Below, one piece after another: positions 51,101-64,000 of a DNA stretch of 64,000 nucleotides. The first letter of the stretch is position 1; every line of letters starts with the position of its first letter. Source of the stretch: Patagioenas fasciata (taxonomy: Eukaryota; Chordata; Aves; Columbiformes; Columbidae); the NCBI RefSeq assembly GCF_037038585.1, contig NC_092520.1, forward strand, positions 121,552,001 to 121,616,000. Reading direction: 5' to 3'. The notes beneath the pieces were generated by a model that saw only the letters and a list, made by a program, of their open reading frames with translations, made no database searches and was not told where the DNA came from. Both the position numbers and the translations under genes were made by a program.

Positions 51101-51363
51101 TGTTGCTTTATCCATGCGAGCCACGGAACCTGACACCCTGTCCACGCGCCTTACAACAATGTGATTGGTTGTAACTCGTGTTATACAATAACATGATAGG
51201 CTGCATGTACTGTCCACGCGCTCTGCACGCATGTGTTCAGCGATTGCTCACTCATTATTACCTTCTAATGGTGCTCCTTTAGTCTCTTTTGTCTCTGGCT
51301 TCACCTCTCAGCCAGGCTGGCGACAACCCCATCCCCCTGGGGCGGGGGGGCTCTGCCACTACA
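51101..51363 (-). mobile_element. Short ERVK-like solo LTR
   Basis: A 263-bp unit on the minus strand starts TGTAGTGGCAGAG and ends AAAGCAACA, flanked by exact CTCTTG copies (51095-51100 and 51364-51369). A CCAAT box in ACCAATCACA context recalls the 16.1-kb LTR. A 12-bp direct repeat CTGTCCACGCGC occurs at 51138-51149 and 51210-51221. The unit is CpG-rich for this window. Strand and class are tentative: the only AATAAA-like signal (GATAAA, 51107-51112) lies too close to the end for a normal R/U5. Confidence 0.65.
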
Positions 51364-51373
51364 CTCTTGTGTT

Positions 51374-54300
51374 AAATTAAATGTGAATTAGTGCTCTCAG
51401 CAAGTCATTGGAGGTCTGAACTGGCAAATATGCCAATGCTCAAGGGAAATTCAGAGCTAAGACTCTGCACATATACTATAGAACTATTTGCACAAAGAGA
51501 AAATAGTTGCTTCAGTGTACAGAGGAAATTATGTGTTACTACCTCTATTTAGCGGAAGCCAACCTGCTTTCCTCATTTGATGTCATCTTTCCATCATGGC
51601 TTTAAACAATCTCACAGAGCTGCTGCTGAGTAAGAGGTGTATTCTGTATCAGAACTGTTTGCAGTTGAATGTTGGTTGTACGATCATGCTGTGTATGATA
51701 CACAGCATTTATTGATTTCATTTTATAAAGTGTTTTGATATGTTTCAAGGATAGACGGTCCTGTAAGAAGTCTTCTTTATCAAGCCTTAAAAAGCACCTC
51801 AGTACAGATTCATTTCTGTATAGTTCGCCTCTGGATTTCAGCATTGCCTAAGCTGAGCGGATCGGCACATTAAAATACAGAATTCCATTATATGGTAGCA
51901 GGAGAAAAAAAATTAGTATCAAGTCACAGCATTAGCATATGAATAATGCATCCAGTTATACATGTTTAACTAGTGAAACAGAAACCTTTGTGAGCTACAA
52001 ATGGTCTCAGAGTTTTTTCTCTCAATTAAAAAAAAATAATAAAAACCCCAAACAAAACAACGATAAAAATTTTCTTTAAAAGAACCCCCTTAGCCTCCAG
52101 CTATGGAGAAAGAAACTCTGGGTTTTGCATGTCAACACTGCACATTTGTTCAAGTGTTATCAGTGCAAACTTTCGATGTATATAGGAAATTAACAATGGT
52201 TAAAAGAAAAGCAGACTTATATATATATATGGAGAAAATTCCAGCTTGTCTTTGCACCTCACAGTTTTGTTACTGCTACTGGGTTTTAGGACAACTCCAG
52301 GAAAACTGGTATAAGGCACATCAGAACCTGCCATCTCTGTGTGATTAAATGACCCTCTGTGAACTCTCCCACAATGTAAAGTCATGTATGTTTCAAACAC
52401 AGAATAAAAGTATTCAGCAGGAGAAAACCACAAACCAGAATGGTCAGCCTTCACCACATTTTTTTTCTCCCCAAATAGCAGTAGTAACCAGGTTGTGATT
52501 GCTCAGAGAAACACAGAAAAGATTTTACATTCTTCTCTCCATTTTAGCATGGTGCTATAACTCCTAAAGTAAAGTTTCACTTCAAGTGAAAGGTACAGTG
52601 AGATATGAAATTCATGCTTTACTCAGGATGCTTGGCTCACAGCAAAGATGAACAGTTTTAACCATGCATTTAGTCATGTACTGAGAAGAAAATAAAGCTC
52701 AGTGCACAAAGATCGAATAGTAACACTAAAACCATTCCCTTGTTTGCCTCACTTCATTTTCAAGCTTATAGAGTGCCGGTACTTTCTTTTTCTCTTTCAC
52801 TGAGGTGTAGGTACAGCATATAATCCACCTCCCTACACCTCTCTACCCCCTATAATACTTAGTAGTATGCCACCTCCCTGTTAGGGAAGTGTAGATAAGG
52901 TTGGAAAATTACTTGCTCTACTTGCCTCCTTTGCTTGAAAGGAATGCTATCAAGTTTCTGAACTCCATTTAGAAAAATCTTTCTTTGCAGCAGCTGCAGA
53001 GCATGGCCTAAGGAGTATTCTACAAACTACATAGTTTAGCACACTTTCTGGTAAAAAGTCAACCAGTTTTAAAGACAGAAACGCCATCTATTCCTGCAGT
53101 GCTCACACAGAGGGGTAGCACTGCTGGATACTTTGGTGTCATTCAACTCCTATCCCAGTCACAATTTCTTTGCTCCCCCTGGTCATTTCTGACATAGAGA
53201 GCTGAACCCACACACACATGTACAGTGATGCAGAAGGATGTGTGGTTTTAATTCATTGGTTAAATCAGCATCTGAAGAGAAATTTCTAAATAGCAACCAA
53301 ATCACATAATTGCCTATCACCTTTAAATACAAAGTAATTTTGCTGTTTAGATTAGAAAAGTAGAAAAGCCACTCATATCTCCACATCCCTGCACAGTGCT
53401 ACAAATAAAGTACAAGCTAAGCAACATAGCAAGAATTTATTGGGACCAATAGTAGCACACAGAGTAACTCTTTCCTAAGCATCAGCTATGGAAGTGGGAG
53501 GTGCACATATACAACAAAAGAAGACAAAAAGTATGCCTAAGTAGCATATTTTCATAAAAAAACCCCACATCTTTCTTAAGCAGTCAGAATCAAAATGAGA
53601 GTTATCAAGCATAGGAGATGAATAGAAAGACCAGCAGTCTAGATTAGAAACAAAGTGATAATTGAAGTCAGGGGATTATTCTACTAGTTTAGAAATTTGA
53701 AGTAACAACAACAGAGGTTGCTTAGAGCCAATCAGTTTTTCAGCAGTGACAGACTTCCAAGAGAACACGGGCTTGTTAGCCAGGATGCTTAGTGAAATGC
53801 GGCATGACACTTCTGTTGGGAAAATGTCCTCCTGTTGAGGATGCAGCATTTGTGCGTGGCAGAGTAAGGCCACCCACGACACCTAACAAGGTCCATGACT
53901 GCATTTTTCAGCTATCACATGGAGACAGAAGTTTAGTCCATGTCCTGCCTTCCCCTCGCAGACTCTCATGCTCAAAGAAAACACCTTAAACATACATAAT
54001 ACTTACTTGGGCCTCCGAGAAATGCCAAAATGTGCATGTCAATGTAAAACAATCACTTTTTAGCCTTACAACATTTTGTGGGGCAAGACAGCCATTTTCC
54101 ACACACCTGTGCTCTTACTTTCTGCAAATGCTAACAAGTCACTGACAGTTTACACTACAAGGAAAGCAGCACACACTTTGCTCTGCCCAAAAGTGCTGTT
54201 GAACAGGAAGTAGTAAGAAAACAATGTTTTAACATCTGTGAATGTGGCGAGACAGGCACTTCTATCTGCTTACCAGGTATTTCTTTAAATAGAGATGCAA

Positions 54301-54846
54301 CCACAGCACTGTTAAGCTGCATCTTATGCTCTAATGCATCACTGAACCATTTTTCAAGGGTTAGCTTCACAGTCATTATTGCAAATCTTTGTCTTAACCT
54401 ACTGCACACTAATTAGTTCTAAACGCTCATTCAGCTGCACTGCAGAGATGCCTTGGCTTGTTGGTAAATATATGCAACCACAGACTAAATTTAGGCAGGC
54501 TCATGCATTTTTTTATTTCCTCAACACTGTTTCTGACCTTGCAGAGATGTGGATGGACACATCCCTTGACTTCCAGTGCTGTGGTTCTCCTGCTGCCTTC
54601 TGGGAACTGTGTCATGTTAGGGGAACATCTCCCTCTGAGATGAAATGCAGCAATGATTTGAGAGCAGTAAACCATGCAGTTCAAACGCTTTTTACTTGCA
54701 TTGTCATGGCAAAGGGAGGTCGGAGCAGACCCATATACAGCAAAGTATGACTTCTGAGCACGACTTCTAACAAGAACTCCCAGCAAGACAGCCTAGCCTA
54801 GGTTTCCAGCAGCTTTTAAAGAACTCAAAACTTGTGTTGTGTCTAG
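51374..54846. other. Unique AT-rich DNA, no gene recognised
   Basis: Nothing recognised beyond short A-rich and AT runs. Confidence 0.5.
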
Positions 54847-54851
54847 AAGAA

Positions 54852-55448
54852 TGTGGCAGTACCTCTCTCCCCATCCCCCACTCCACTGAGAACTGATGTG
54901 GCAACTGCATGTGTGCACACCCCCCTCTTCCCCAACACCTCCCCTCTCTCCTGCAACGGGGCAAGTTAATGGCTCCTATTGTGAGACCCAGGCCAGAGTC
55001 GTTAGGAGAGAGGAGGGGGTGCATGTAGCCACAGTAGGGGGGTGCAGAGGTGCAGGTAGCCACATTAGTGACTGTATTATTGCCAGATAAGTGAGTGTAT
55101 TAAATAATTCCTCACTGCTTGGGTGGGTGTTTTCCTCACTAGACCAGTGAGTGTATTCCGTGCTTAAATATAAGCATATGTATTTTCCTGGAGTCAGGGA
55201 CGGCTCTGGCATTGTTTATGGTGAGCCATGTGTATGCACGCTGTGGATCTCCATTATTCTTATTTGCTGTACCCCAATAATTTCCTCAAGTTGATATCCA
55301 AATCTGTATTTTATATTATTGGAGAATTAGCTGATTTTATAAACCTCGTTTCTAATTGGTTGTTTTCCCGGACTTTTCCAGACAAAATAAAAGCCTGTTT
55401 TGGACCTTGTTGTTTGCCTGACACTAACTTCGGGGTCCCTCCATGACA
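54852..55448 (+). mobile_element. Possible LTR, plus strand
   Basis: This stretch ends like a retroviral R/U5: GACAAAATAAAAGCCTGTTT at 55381-55400, then CCTTGTTGTTTGCCTGACAC and GGGTCCCTCCATGACA. A TTAAATATAAGC box near 55164 could be its promoter. Taking TGTGGCAG at 54852 as the start gives a 597-bp unit with imperfect flanks AAGAA/AAGAG. The inner part holds duplicated GTGCA-GTAGCCACA motifs at about 55019-55060. The AATAAA/U5-like end is reasonably convincing; the left boundary is not. Confidence 0.45.
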
Positions 55449-55453
55449 AAGAG

Positions 55454-58400
55454 GGACAGGCCAAAGTCCAGTTAAGACCCAAGATGAACTCTGCTGCGAT
55501 AATACAGGCTTTGAGAAGTGGCAGAAGAAGTTTAAAGTGCAGAGAGGGCAGCCTGAGTTACGTCACTTTATTAGCTGCAGTACCAGTCATTCACCAGAGC
55601 ACAGGTGTTGCTTTGCTCAAAGCAAGGGTTATTTTCATTCAAAATTTCATCTGGCAATACTTCACTCAATGCAGAGCAAGGTTAACTCATTGCAACAGAG
55701 AGGACAGGCTCCTGATATTGGCTTAGCCAAATGCTGAAGCCAGAAGCAATGGATGAGGAAGTTCACTATCAAGGCTAAGCCAGTTAAAGAATGCACTGCA
55801 GAACTGGAATCAGCTTAATCACTTTAGCAGTGAGCACAACTGAGTGGAAGTCGGGTTTACCCATTCAGCCTTAGTGCTGTAGAAAGGGACTTTTAGACTC
55901 TTTGGGGAGAGTGTCCACAAGGCTGCAGGCAACATAGACACAAGTTTGGGTTTTCTACGCTAGCTTCACCTGAGTCACATGCACATACTCATAGTAGTCC
56001 CAAGCAACTCCTTTTAAAAGCACAAACCCAGTAATTTTAGGGACACTATCTTGCTCTCAAATTATTTTTGCCCTTTGTTCAGAGTTGATAGAGTTGCAAG
56101 CTTGCTACCGAGCATAGAGCAGAGCCTGCTGGCTTCACTAGGGTGTCTCACATGAGGAATAGTTACAGAATCGGGTCTTTGGCTGCCCAAGGGAAAATAT
56201 TTGTCCACAGTCTTTGTATAACTGTGTCAAGGGGGAATTAAAAAAATCCTAAAACCAGGCAAATGGACAACAACAACTTTAATACAAAATGCATTCCTCT
56301 TGTGGCTATTGAAAGAAATATCACTAGAGATGACATCTCTCTCAGCATACCGTGTCTGTCTGAACAGAAAATAGAATCCACTAAAGTCATTGGGAAGGCC
56401 ACACTTTACATCTGCGGGTTTTGGATGGTTCTGTTTTCTCTCTGCTAGTCATGTAGAACCTGCTCAGCTATCTTACAGCATGCAACGTAAAAAACCCCAC
56501 CCAAAGTTGCACAAGTATGCAGTGTTTGCTTTCAATGGAAATTTTGACAGTGCAGAATTACCAAGATAAGATGCATTCTCTTTACAGTCCTTGATAATAA
56601 GGTTTTGTAGCATTCGGAAAAAAACCCTGTGGTTTCCCCACAGGAAACCCATGGTACTGCTTGTAATAGAAGCCATAATTTCAGGGGCAGTTAATGAGAT
56701 AACATTGTGCTTAACACTGGTTTAAGTAAAATAGTGAAATTCAGGACTTTGTCTACAATGCACAAATGACACTGATTATTTATTTTTTTTTTTTTTTAAT
56801 TTTATCATTGAGAACAAAATTCACTGTAAGAGTCAGAAAAGCTCTCTACAGCATTTGAGTCTGGCTTGAAAGGCCTCACTCGTTGTGGCAGCTGTTTTAC
56901 GTCAACCTATCTTCTGTGGTCTTATTGCTTATTTATGTTCACTACAAAAGGAACATCAGGTCTGCACCTGAATCTAAGCAGAGGGCATGTGCTAAATTTA
57001 AAAGAACGGTTTTACTTCTCTGATGTAGTTGTGAGATTAGAACTAGAGCAGACTCCACTTCAGTATAAGATGTAGTCACTTTCCTCAGAAAATCCAAGAA
57101 GATTCATTATCAAAAATATATTCCCACTTCAAACAGAAATGTCATTTACGTCTTGCAGAAATATCTACACTTTTCAAAACTTTTACTGCAAACAGTTTCT
57201 CTTTCATTCTTTGCAAAGGGGTTTCCACTACACCCCTTAGCACTGAAAATGACATCATTTTTCAAAGAAAGGTTGTAATTTGAGTAGTGACAGAGAATAT
57301 AGGCATTTGAAGCCTGATTCCATTGTTAGCTGTGCAATTTATTTCACCTTCAGGAAGCCTGCATAAACATGTATTCTTTGGTCTTAGAAAAGTACAACTT
57401 GCTGGCAACATGCACACATTGTAAAAATGTACTGAACTAAATTACTTGTTAAGTAAATAAGAGATGCAGAGTTATCAAGTCAAATGCATTGAAGCCTTGT
57501 GCCAGCTGCCTGTTAAATTTTCATTTTCTCCAATTACACTTGAAAAATGCAGTATTTAGTTTTAACGCTCATTTTCTGAGAAAGAGTTAAGGCAATCCCC
57601 AGAAGTCTTCTTTCAGTGGCACAGAAAATACTTTCTTCTTTGAAAACAAAGAGGAAGGATTCAAGATAGCTTTTTGATTTCTTAGGGTGGAGGAAAGGGA
57701 AGGAAAAAACTCTGAAACTACTTTCAGGTCAATAAGGCTGAAAATTATTTTCCCTTGAGGTTTCTGGTCATGTAGAGCAAATTCCAGGCTTGGAAGAGCC
57801 TGCTGGCAACTGCTAAGGGTGGTGTTACCTTTTTAAGAAACCAACAGTAAAACATTCCATTCTTCCATGCTTCATCCACAACCAGAAAAGCCCTTTAAAT
57901 ATAAAAGTTCTGGTAACTGTATTGCTTCTGGGAACTTGCTCACTTCCTCTATTGGGATCTCAGCACTATTATAATCTTTCCTTGGTCAGCCACTGCCTTA
58001 GCTCCACACTCCATGGCAACACTCTGCTATCTCATCACAAAAGTTAGATACAGATATCTAACATGTTTGGCTGCTGCCACATATCTCCTTCCTCAAAAAA
58101 TTAGTGTAAACCTTCCAATTTCATATAGACCACTGATGGATAAACACACATGTAGAAGGAACTTCATAGTAAGTCTACTACTTCATAGTCATCTACTAGA
58201 ACATGAGTACTTAACACAGGCACTTCCAGGTTTTCTAACTATTCCACTCTGTAGATGGCACAATGTATATTCAAGACAAAACCATACAAACAAAAAAGCA
58301 ACAAACTCCCCCTACATCTATAACATACTTCTCTCCTGCCTCCCTTTCTCTACATTAATATCAAGCTTAGGAAGACCTAGCTAAGCCCAAATAAAGAAAT

Positions 58401-61400
58401 TCGAGACCTACCCTCCCCTTTCTAAGTATGCCTTTCCTCCCTAAGGTAGAGTTGTCTTTTATGCCTACTTCAGGATGCTTCTCCTTGTCTTTCTCTAAAA
58501 CAACAAACAAAATACTACCTCATAAGCTCTTTCTTTTAACTTTGTCAAGTGATGTCTCAGTCAGCTTCACTCAATCATGTAAGTCTTTTGCCAAACATTA
58601 CTGTTTGCTTGACTCCATTTGAGCAGACTTACTTAATAATACTCCATTTACCTTCTCCGAGCACTGAAATACCAACAGCTATTCCCAGCCAAGTCAGATG
58701 TCCACTTGACATAGATTCTTACCTTGGAGACATCAGCAGCATATGTTTACCAAAGATCACATGAGTAGCTAAGCAGTCAGAGATACTTTCCCAGAATATG
58801 CACAGAGCAGTTTATAGCTTGGGGCCTCTGAAAAGAAGAGGAAATGTCTTTGTGCACAATAGATGTGGATGGAATAATATTACCTTATGTCCCATCTTTC
58901 TAAAATTGGACTTGATTTGTCCTTGTCTTTATCATCCCAAATAACAGCACTTTAAGCACACTACTGGCTCACTAAGTTTTTTAATGTAATACTCATATAA
59001 AGGACAAGAAAGAAAAGTAAGAAGTCCTTTATATTCAAAATGGATTTTACAGCCTACAGCAAATAATTTCTTGCTATTGAACAGAGCTTTCATTCTGTTG
59101 CAGGCTGCTCAAAATAGCATACCAAGCTCGTGTCCAATCCAATAGACTTTGCTTCTGTAGCCAGTCAAAGCTGACACTGTAAAACAGTGATTTGTTCTTG
59201 GAGAGCAGATTTATTAACACACCACCAGGACCACAAACCCAGAAATCCTTTGCTGCATTCTCAGTGTTCACCTTTCCATTATGCCCCTAATTATCTCCAA
59301 AGGAGTTTATTCCTTGTAAGCTTCTTGTTCAGGCTGATAAGCATTTCATTCTGAATCCTCTGCAGATCTCGGATTTACTCCTCGTGCTCTTAGCTGAGAA
59401 ACTAAGCAACTGTCTCCAGTATTACAACGTGTATCTCCCACTCTCCCCAGCTTCTCTTTCAGTACAAGATCCTTCTTTGCTTAACAAGAGGCCTCCTCTT
59501 GAGGTGCAGACTCTTATCAGATAGCCCTGGGACTCTTCTGTTCACTTGATCATACAAATGGAATGGCTCAATCCAGTCCTTATAATTGGTTGAGTCCTCC
59601 TCCTTTCCTGGGCTTGTGACAAAACCTTTACTTTCAAACACCACTTCATAAAAGTGGATGTCTTCCCTGCTTTAAGCCACTGTTCAGACTACAGATGATA
59701 GAATGCATCACTTACCAAAAGGAGTTCTAGTTCTATTATGTATCCTGGTTTTCAGTGAAATGTGGTGGACCCATGCCTTTTGTTTTATTGATGAGAAATT
59801 TTGATTCTACTTTAATTTATGAGTGTGGTCTCTAAATTCAGTTGCTGGCAGATGCCAAAGATATGTCCACTTTAAAATGGTGTCATTTTCATGCGATTTT
59901 TCATCATGTTAGTTACAACCTCAAGAACTGTATAAAGTGGAAGAATTCCCACAATTTTCAGTGGTTTTATATTAATTTCTCCTCATCAACTCTCTTCATT
60001 ATAATAAAGTTCTAAATAGTTAAGAGTCTATATCACCTTTGGACTCAGATGGAAGGTTATATTATATTAATCAAGACTAACCTGCTCCTTCATGTTCAAA
60101 TAAGATGCTAATCCAGTAAATTATTTCTTAAGCATTGATCTAAGGCAGTTAATGTAAAAATAATTTTCCAAAGTAATAACATCTCAAATAAACATATACT
60201 GCAAAGGATATATTCTCACATAAGAACTTTTCTTGAAGAACAATGTTTTTCATTGCTCCTTACACTACACTGAGGGCTATTTCAATGTACGTATTCAAAA
60301 AAGATAAAGATAGTCATGTGATTCACTTCTTCTGTTAAGAAACTGTTCTGCCTTCTACATTATGCACGATTGGAAATAAAATCCTCTGCTCTGCAAAACC
60401 AAACAAATAAACAAAAACCATTAAAAACCAAACCCTCAGAATTTAACAGAAAACTTCTTCGGCAGTGCTCAAAGTGCAGTCTTCCTCTGGAAGAAGCTAC
60501 TCCAATGGCTTCTCTACCCAAACACGGGCATGTTTCATTAAATTTTAAAGATAAATACACACTGTAAGCCACATGCTGATGTACCCTGTCTTTCCACAAA
60601 TGTTCTGGATTGTGGGTCAAGATTTATAGACTTTAAAGAATAGAGGAAACATACTATGATATCCTAACCTGACCTTCCAGAGCTGGCAATGGTATCATTT
60701 TTGCATCGTGCCTCTGAATCCTATTTCAGCTAAACTGTAGTCTCTCTCGGTGATGAACTTTCAGACTTGGTTTAGAAATCTCAAGAGATAAAGAGTCAAA
60801 TACCACACCTAGGTAATATAGATCTGTAATTTAGTTTAAGAGGTATCTAAATACTTCTGTTGAATTCAACGCAACATCACAAACAGGAAGACTTAGAGCA
60901 TGAATCTCAAATGAGTATCACAAAAGCAGGTTTGTATCACATAAAATGGAACTAATATTCCTGTACATGCTCTTCTGTGGCAAGAGAGGTGGATAATAAA
61001 TACATTAATAAATACGTACATAATTACATATTCAAATGAATTTCAAATTCACTTGAATGAAATTACACATTTGAATGAGGCAAACACTGAAGGAGACTGT
61101 CAGTTTGCTAGTGAGGTTGCATAAGCCTGAACCACACTTCCTGTTTTTAAGAAAGCTGGTGAAAAAAAAGCCTGGAGACCTTAAAGACTGGTGGCAGCTG
61201 TAGAGATAGATTAATGCTGCCAGGTCCAACACAAAAGAGAATCCAAGGTTTGCCAACATAACTTGGTTGTTTGTTGGATAAAGGGTGGGGAGTATTCCTA
61301 GAAACAACAAAAACAGGTAAGTGTTATCTTTTCAGTATTATAAACTTGTAAACAAATCAGCAGTAAAAGCACACTGGTAGAGCACGAGTATTCCAAGAAG

Positions 61401-64000
61401 GTTGATCAGGGTTCTGAATTCAAATTATTAATAATAATCATTATGATGATGAGTCATCGTCAACAGCTTAAACCTTCCTTAATTAAGGTTTATTAATGAA
61501 GACTAAGGATTGGTGTTAGTTTTGTACTTAATATATTTACTGTGCTGAAGGCTTATTTTACGATGCACTGCTTCCCTTCTGAAGTATGAAGCTGATAACT
61601 TACAAAGCAATTAGTTGTGCACTAATTAATTGCAGTTTAAGGAATCCTTTCTGCAGAATTAATCTTGTCTTAAAAACTCACACAGGTGGAAGCATGTTTA
61701 ATGCTAATTTAACATTCATCAGTCTTTTAATGGGGTTCTTTACCTAAGGGTCATTAGTATGTAATATTATTTATCTCACCATTCAATTGGAGAGGGGGGA
61801 AAACGTTAATTTTATCTCATCTTCACAAATTTGCAGAAAGAACAGGAAACAAATAATTTTGTGCTCCAGATGATCATTTTAAATCCGGTAGCGACCAAAT
61901 AATTAATCTGCTTGTATGAATGATGAGTCAATACCGTAGATGGCATGTCCAGCTAGACATGTATCTATATTCCGCACCTCACGTTCCTTTTCAGTAGGAG
62001 AAACTGGTTGAAGTATGGTATCTTCCTGTTAGCCTTTGTGAGAGATTCTCTAAACAAAATATATTAGAACAAGAAGGAACCAAACATAGTACTTCTGCTA
62101 CCTATTCTTATGCTGTTAGGAAGACAAACACCTATTTCTAGCCCCAAATTGTTAAATCTGTCCCCTGCCCCCAAAGGTAATTACAGGATTATATCTTCTC
62201 CTTTGAGTTGCAATAATATTGAATTGCAGAAATTAATCCAGGAAAGTTTAGAATGTTTGGGGGGCTTCTGTTTGTTTGGTTATTCTTTTTTGTTTGCTTC
62301 CTCCTCTCCATCCCCCTCCAATTACAGTATAATGAGCCCTGCAAAGAGAAAACCTGACAAGTGACCAAAAGTCTATTTATTCCTGTGTTTTTTCTCTGTT
62401 GGTAGAGAAAGATTTAAAAAGGAGAAAAGGCACAAATAACTATGTCTTTAGAAAGTCTTTTATTTGCCTGTATTTTGTTGTTGAATATAGTACCTTCAGT
62501 TTACAGCACTGTAAAATATACTAAGAGGAGACGAGTAACTCCATCCCTAAACTCAGAAAAGTAAACACATCATCCACATGGAGCAAATTACCTAAGGTAG
62601 GTGTTTACTTGGCTGCAACTCCAAGTTTGACCCTGTTTCCAAATAGAAGTGAAAGAACAGCAGAACAGGAATATATAATTAATACAAGAGAGATTCAGGT
62701 ATTAGATAGTCAAAACACTGTCACCTTTATAATGATTAAATATAGTACTTCTGCCACGCACACTTCCCAGCTTGTAACAATAAAATGAGAATTGTCCTTC
62801 TCATGCAACCTTTGGCTATATGATGAACTCTTTCACAGAGGAGCACATTAGTCTAAGAATAGCTTCAATATAGTTTCTTATGAACAAACTACTATCGCTC
62901 TTACTTTTCCCCATTGGAGATAGACTATTACAGAAAACCCTGATGAAATTTGAGCTTATCCCATTAGAATCATAATGTACTATTTCCAGGGGCCTCATTT
63001 TTGCTCAGGACTTTTTTTTTCAAAGATATAACAAATTTTTTTAAATATGCAATTTGATTTCAATAGAGTGAGAATGCCCCTGAACACAGTGCTACAGGTT
63101 CTTTGGAATAAATGTATAATACGTAAAAAGTAATAATCTGCTTTTGCTACATTTGACAGTAAATTACTTGAATTATAATTAAAATTAGAGTATAGAATAC
63201 AAGAGACTATTTCAGAACAGACTATAATTAGTCTAATAGACTTCTCTTTCTGTTTATTTCTCACTCTCCATCAACAACCAGCACAACCAGTTAACTGAAC
63301 TGTCATGGGTTGCATCTGCTATTATACATACAGGGACAGCAATGTAGTTTTCTGAGGAGACAAATTTTTTTCATCACACAGGTATTCAGCTTTTCTTCTA
63401 CTGCTGCTGTTGCCAACGTAATAAATATTTAATTTATGCAGTTACAAATGTAAACAGCAAACTGGCGATAGCTGTAGGGGTAGTACAAGAACACGTGGGA
63501 AAGAGCTGCGAGTTGTATATCTGGAAAGCTAAGATATATGATCAAAATCTCACGTATTTTGTACTTGGAAAGTAAGATTAACTTGAAACTGACATTAGAA
63601 AAACATAGAGAACTCAGAGTGGCACCTGTATGTCTCTGATCATGCCTTTACTATGTTTTTTTAGGGTAAATGAAAACTGCTGTTGTTTCTCAGATATAAC
63701 TAGTGTTGTCTGACAAACAAATAGCTCCTATGGCAAAAACCAAAACCCAAACCAACCTGAAGTCGCATGTATGTTTTTATACATTCCCTGAAATACAACC
63801 AGATGTTTAAGTCAGAGTTGTGGAAAATAAATTTAAAAATAAACTCAGTTGTGTTCAGCTAGGAATAAATATAGTTTTCTTAATCTCCCCACACCTATGC
63901 AATTTCCTAAATCATGTTTGAGAAAGAACTATAGATAGTGAGGTTTAACACATTGGTACGTTGTATTAGAAATCCAAGCTTCATGCCTTTTGTTTTGCTA
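55454..64000. other. Unique AT-rich DNA, no gene recognised
   Basis: No recognised gene or repeat. It includes the T-run at about 56781-56797 and the candidate regulatory block at 61.43-61.93 kb. The longest + frame (58013-58384) is a C/T-rich stretch with no family resemblance. Confidence 0.5.
61430..61930. promoter_or_regulatory. Candidate conserved enhancer, homeodomain-site rich
   Basis: This block has many TAATTA/TTAATTA/ATTAAT cores, a CCTTAATTAAGG palindrome at 61477-61488, a GCACTAATTAATTGCAG motif and two ATGATGAGTCA motifs (AP-1/MAF-like) at its ends. Dense low-complexity-free AT motifs of this sort are typical of deeply conserved developmental enhancers in gene deserts. Conservation itself cannot be seen here. 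Confidence 0.3.

Noticed and set aside
54842..55100. Tandem repeat array or CRISPR-like spacing in the GTAGCCACA region
   Set aside because: Only two imperfect copies of a short motif; this is a bird nuclear sequence and no regular repeat-spacer pattern exists.
58013..58384. 123-codon plus-strand frame
   Set aside because: Its length comes from a C/T-rich tract that is poor in stops; no domain or conserved motif is visible.

Overview
This is bird nuclear DNA, most likely from a neoavian (non-chicken-like) species. The evidence is several CR1 LINE ends of avian type and LTR families that begin or end with the GGTTTAACC-type terminus familiar from neoavian genomes. Base composition is AT-rich, short open frames are scattered on both strands without codon structure, and I find no convincing host protein-coding exon, tRNA, rRNA or CRISPR array. 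It reads as intergenic or deep intronic sequence whose identifiable content is nearly all retroelement insertions. The species and chromosome cannot be named from the sequence alone.

Layout. 1-4219: unique AT-rich DNA with one GC-rich patch (3236-3425). 4220-8187: a young, complete but internally deleted endogenous retrovirus of class III (ERVL-like) character on the + strand. It has two 462-bp LTRs that I read as differing at only two positions, a 5-bp AATAT target duplication, a tRNA-Ser-like primer-binding site, a gag with a coiled coil and two frame lesions, a reverse transcriptase/integrase remnant, a possible envelope transmembrane tail and a polypurine tract. 8188-16128: unique. 16129-16560: ERVK-type solo LTR (6-bp duplication). 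16561-20956: unique, GC-richer at first. 20957-21523: solo LTR (5-bp duplication). 21524-27786: unique, with a CR1 tail. 27787-28455: solo LTR (5-bp duplication). 28456-38020: unique, with a second CR1 tail and a poly-T run. 38021-39195: two CR1 copies head to head. 39196-45269: unique, with a GC-rich patch. 45270-45996: solo LTR. 45997-51094: unique, with a perfect 20-bp palindrome. 51095-51373: short ERVK-like solo LTR. 54847-55453: possible further LTR on the + strand. 55454-64000: unique, including a homeodomain-site-rich stretch near 61.4-61.9 kb that looks like a candidate regulatory element.

The elements do not form a pathway; they are independent insertions. The most informative is the 4.2-8.2 kb retrovirus. 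Its LTRs are nearly identical, yet its coding region lacks protease, the front half of reverse transcriptase, RNase H and most of the integrase core, and the remaining reverse transcriptase box is altered. It therefore probably moved recently using proteins made by other copies. I found no wholly new biological system. The items most worth checking are this non-autonomous element, its apparent envelope-like tail, the ambiguous 51-kb insertion and the candidate regulatory blocks.
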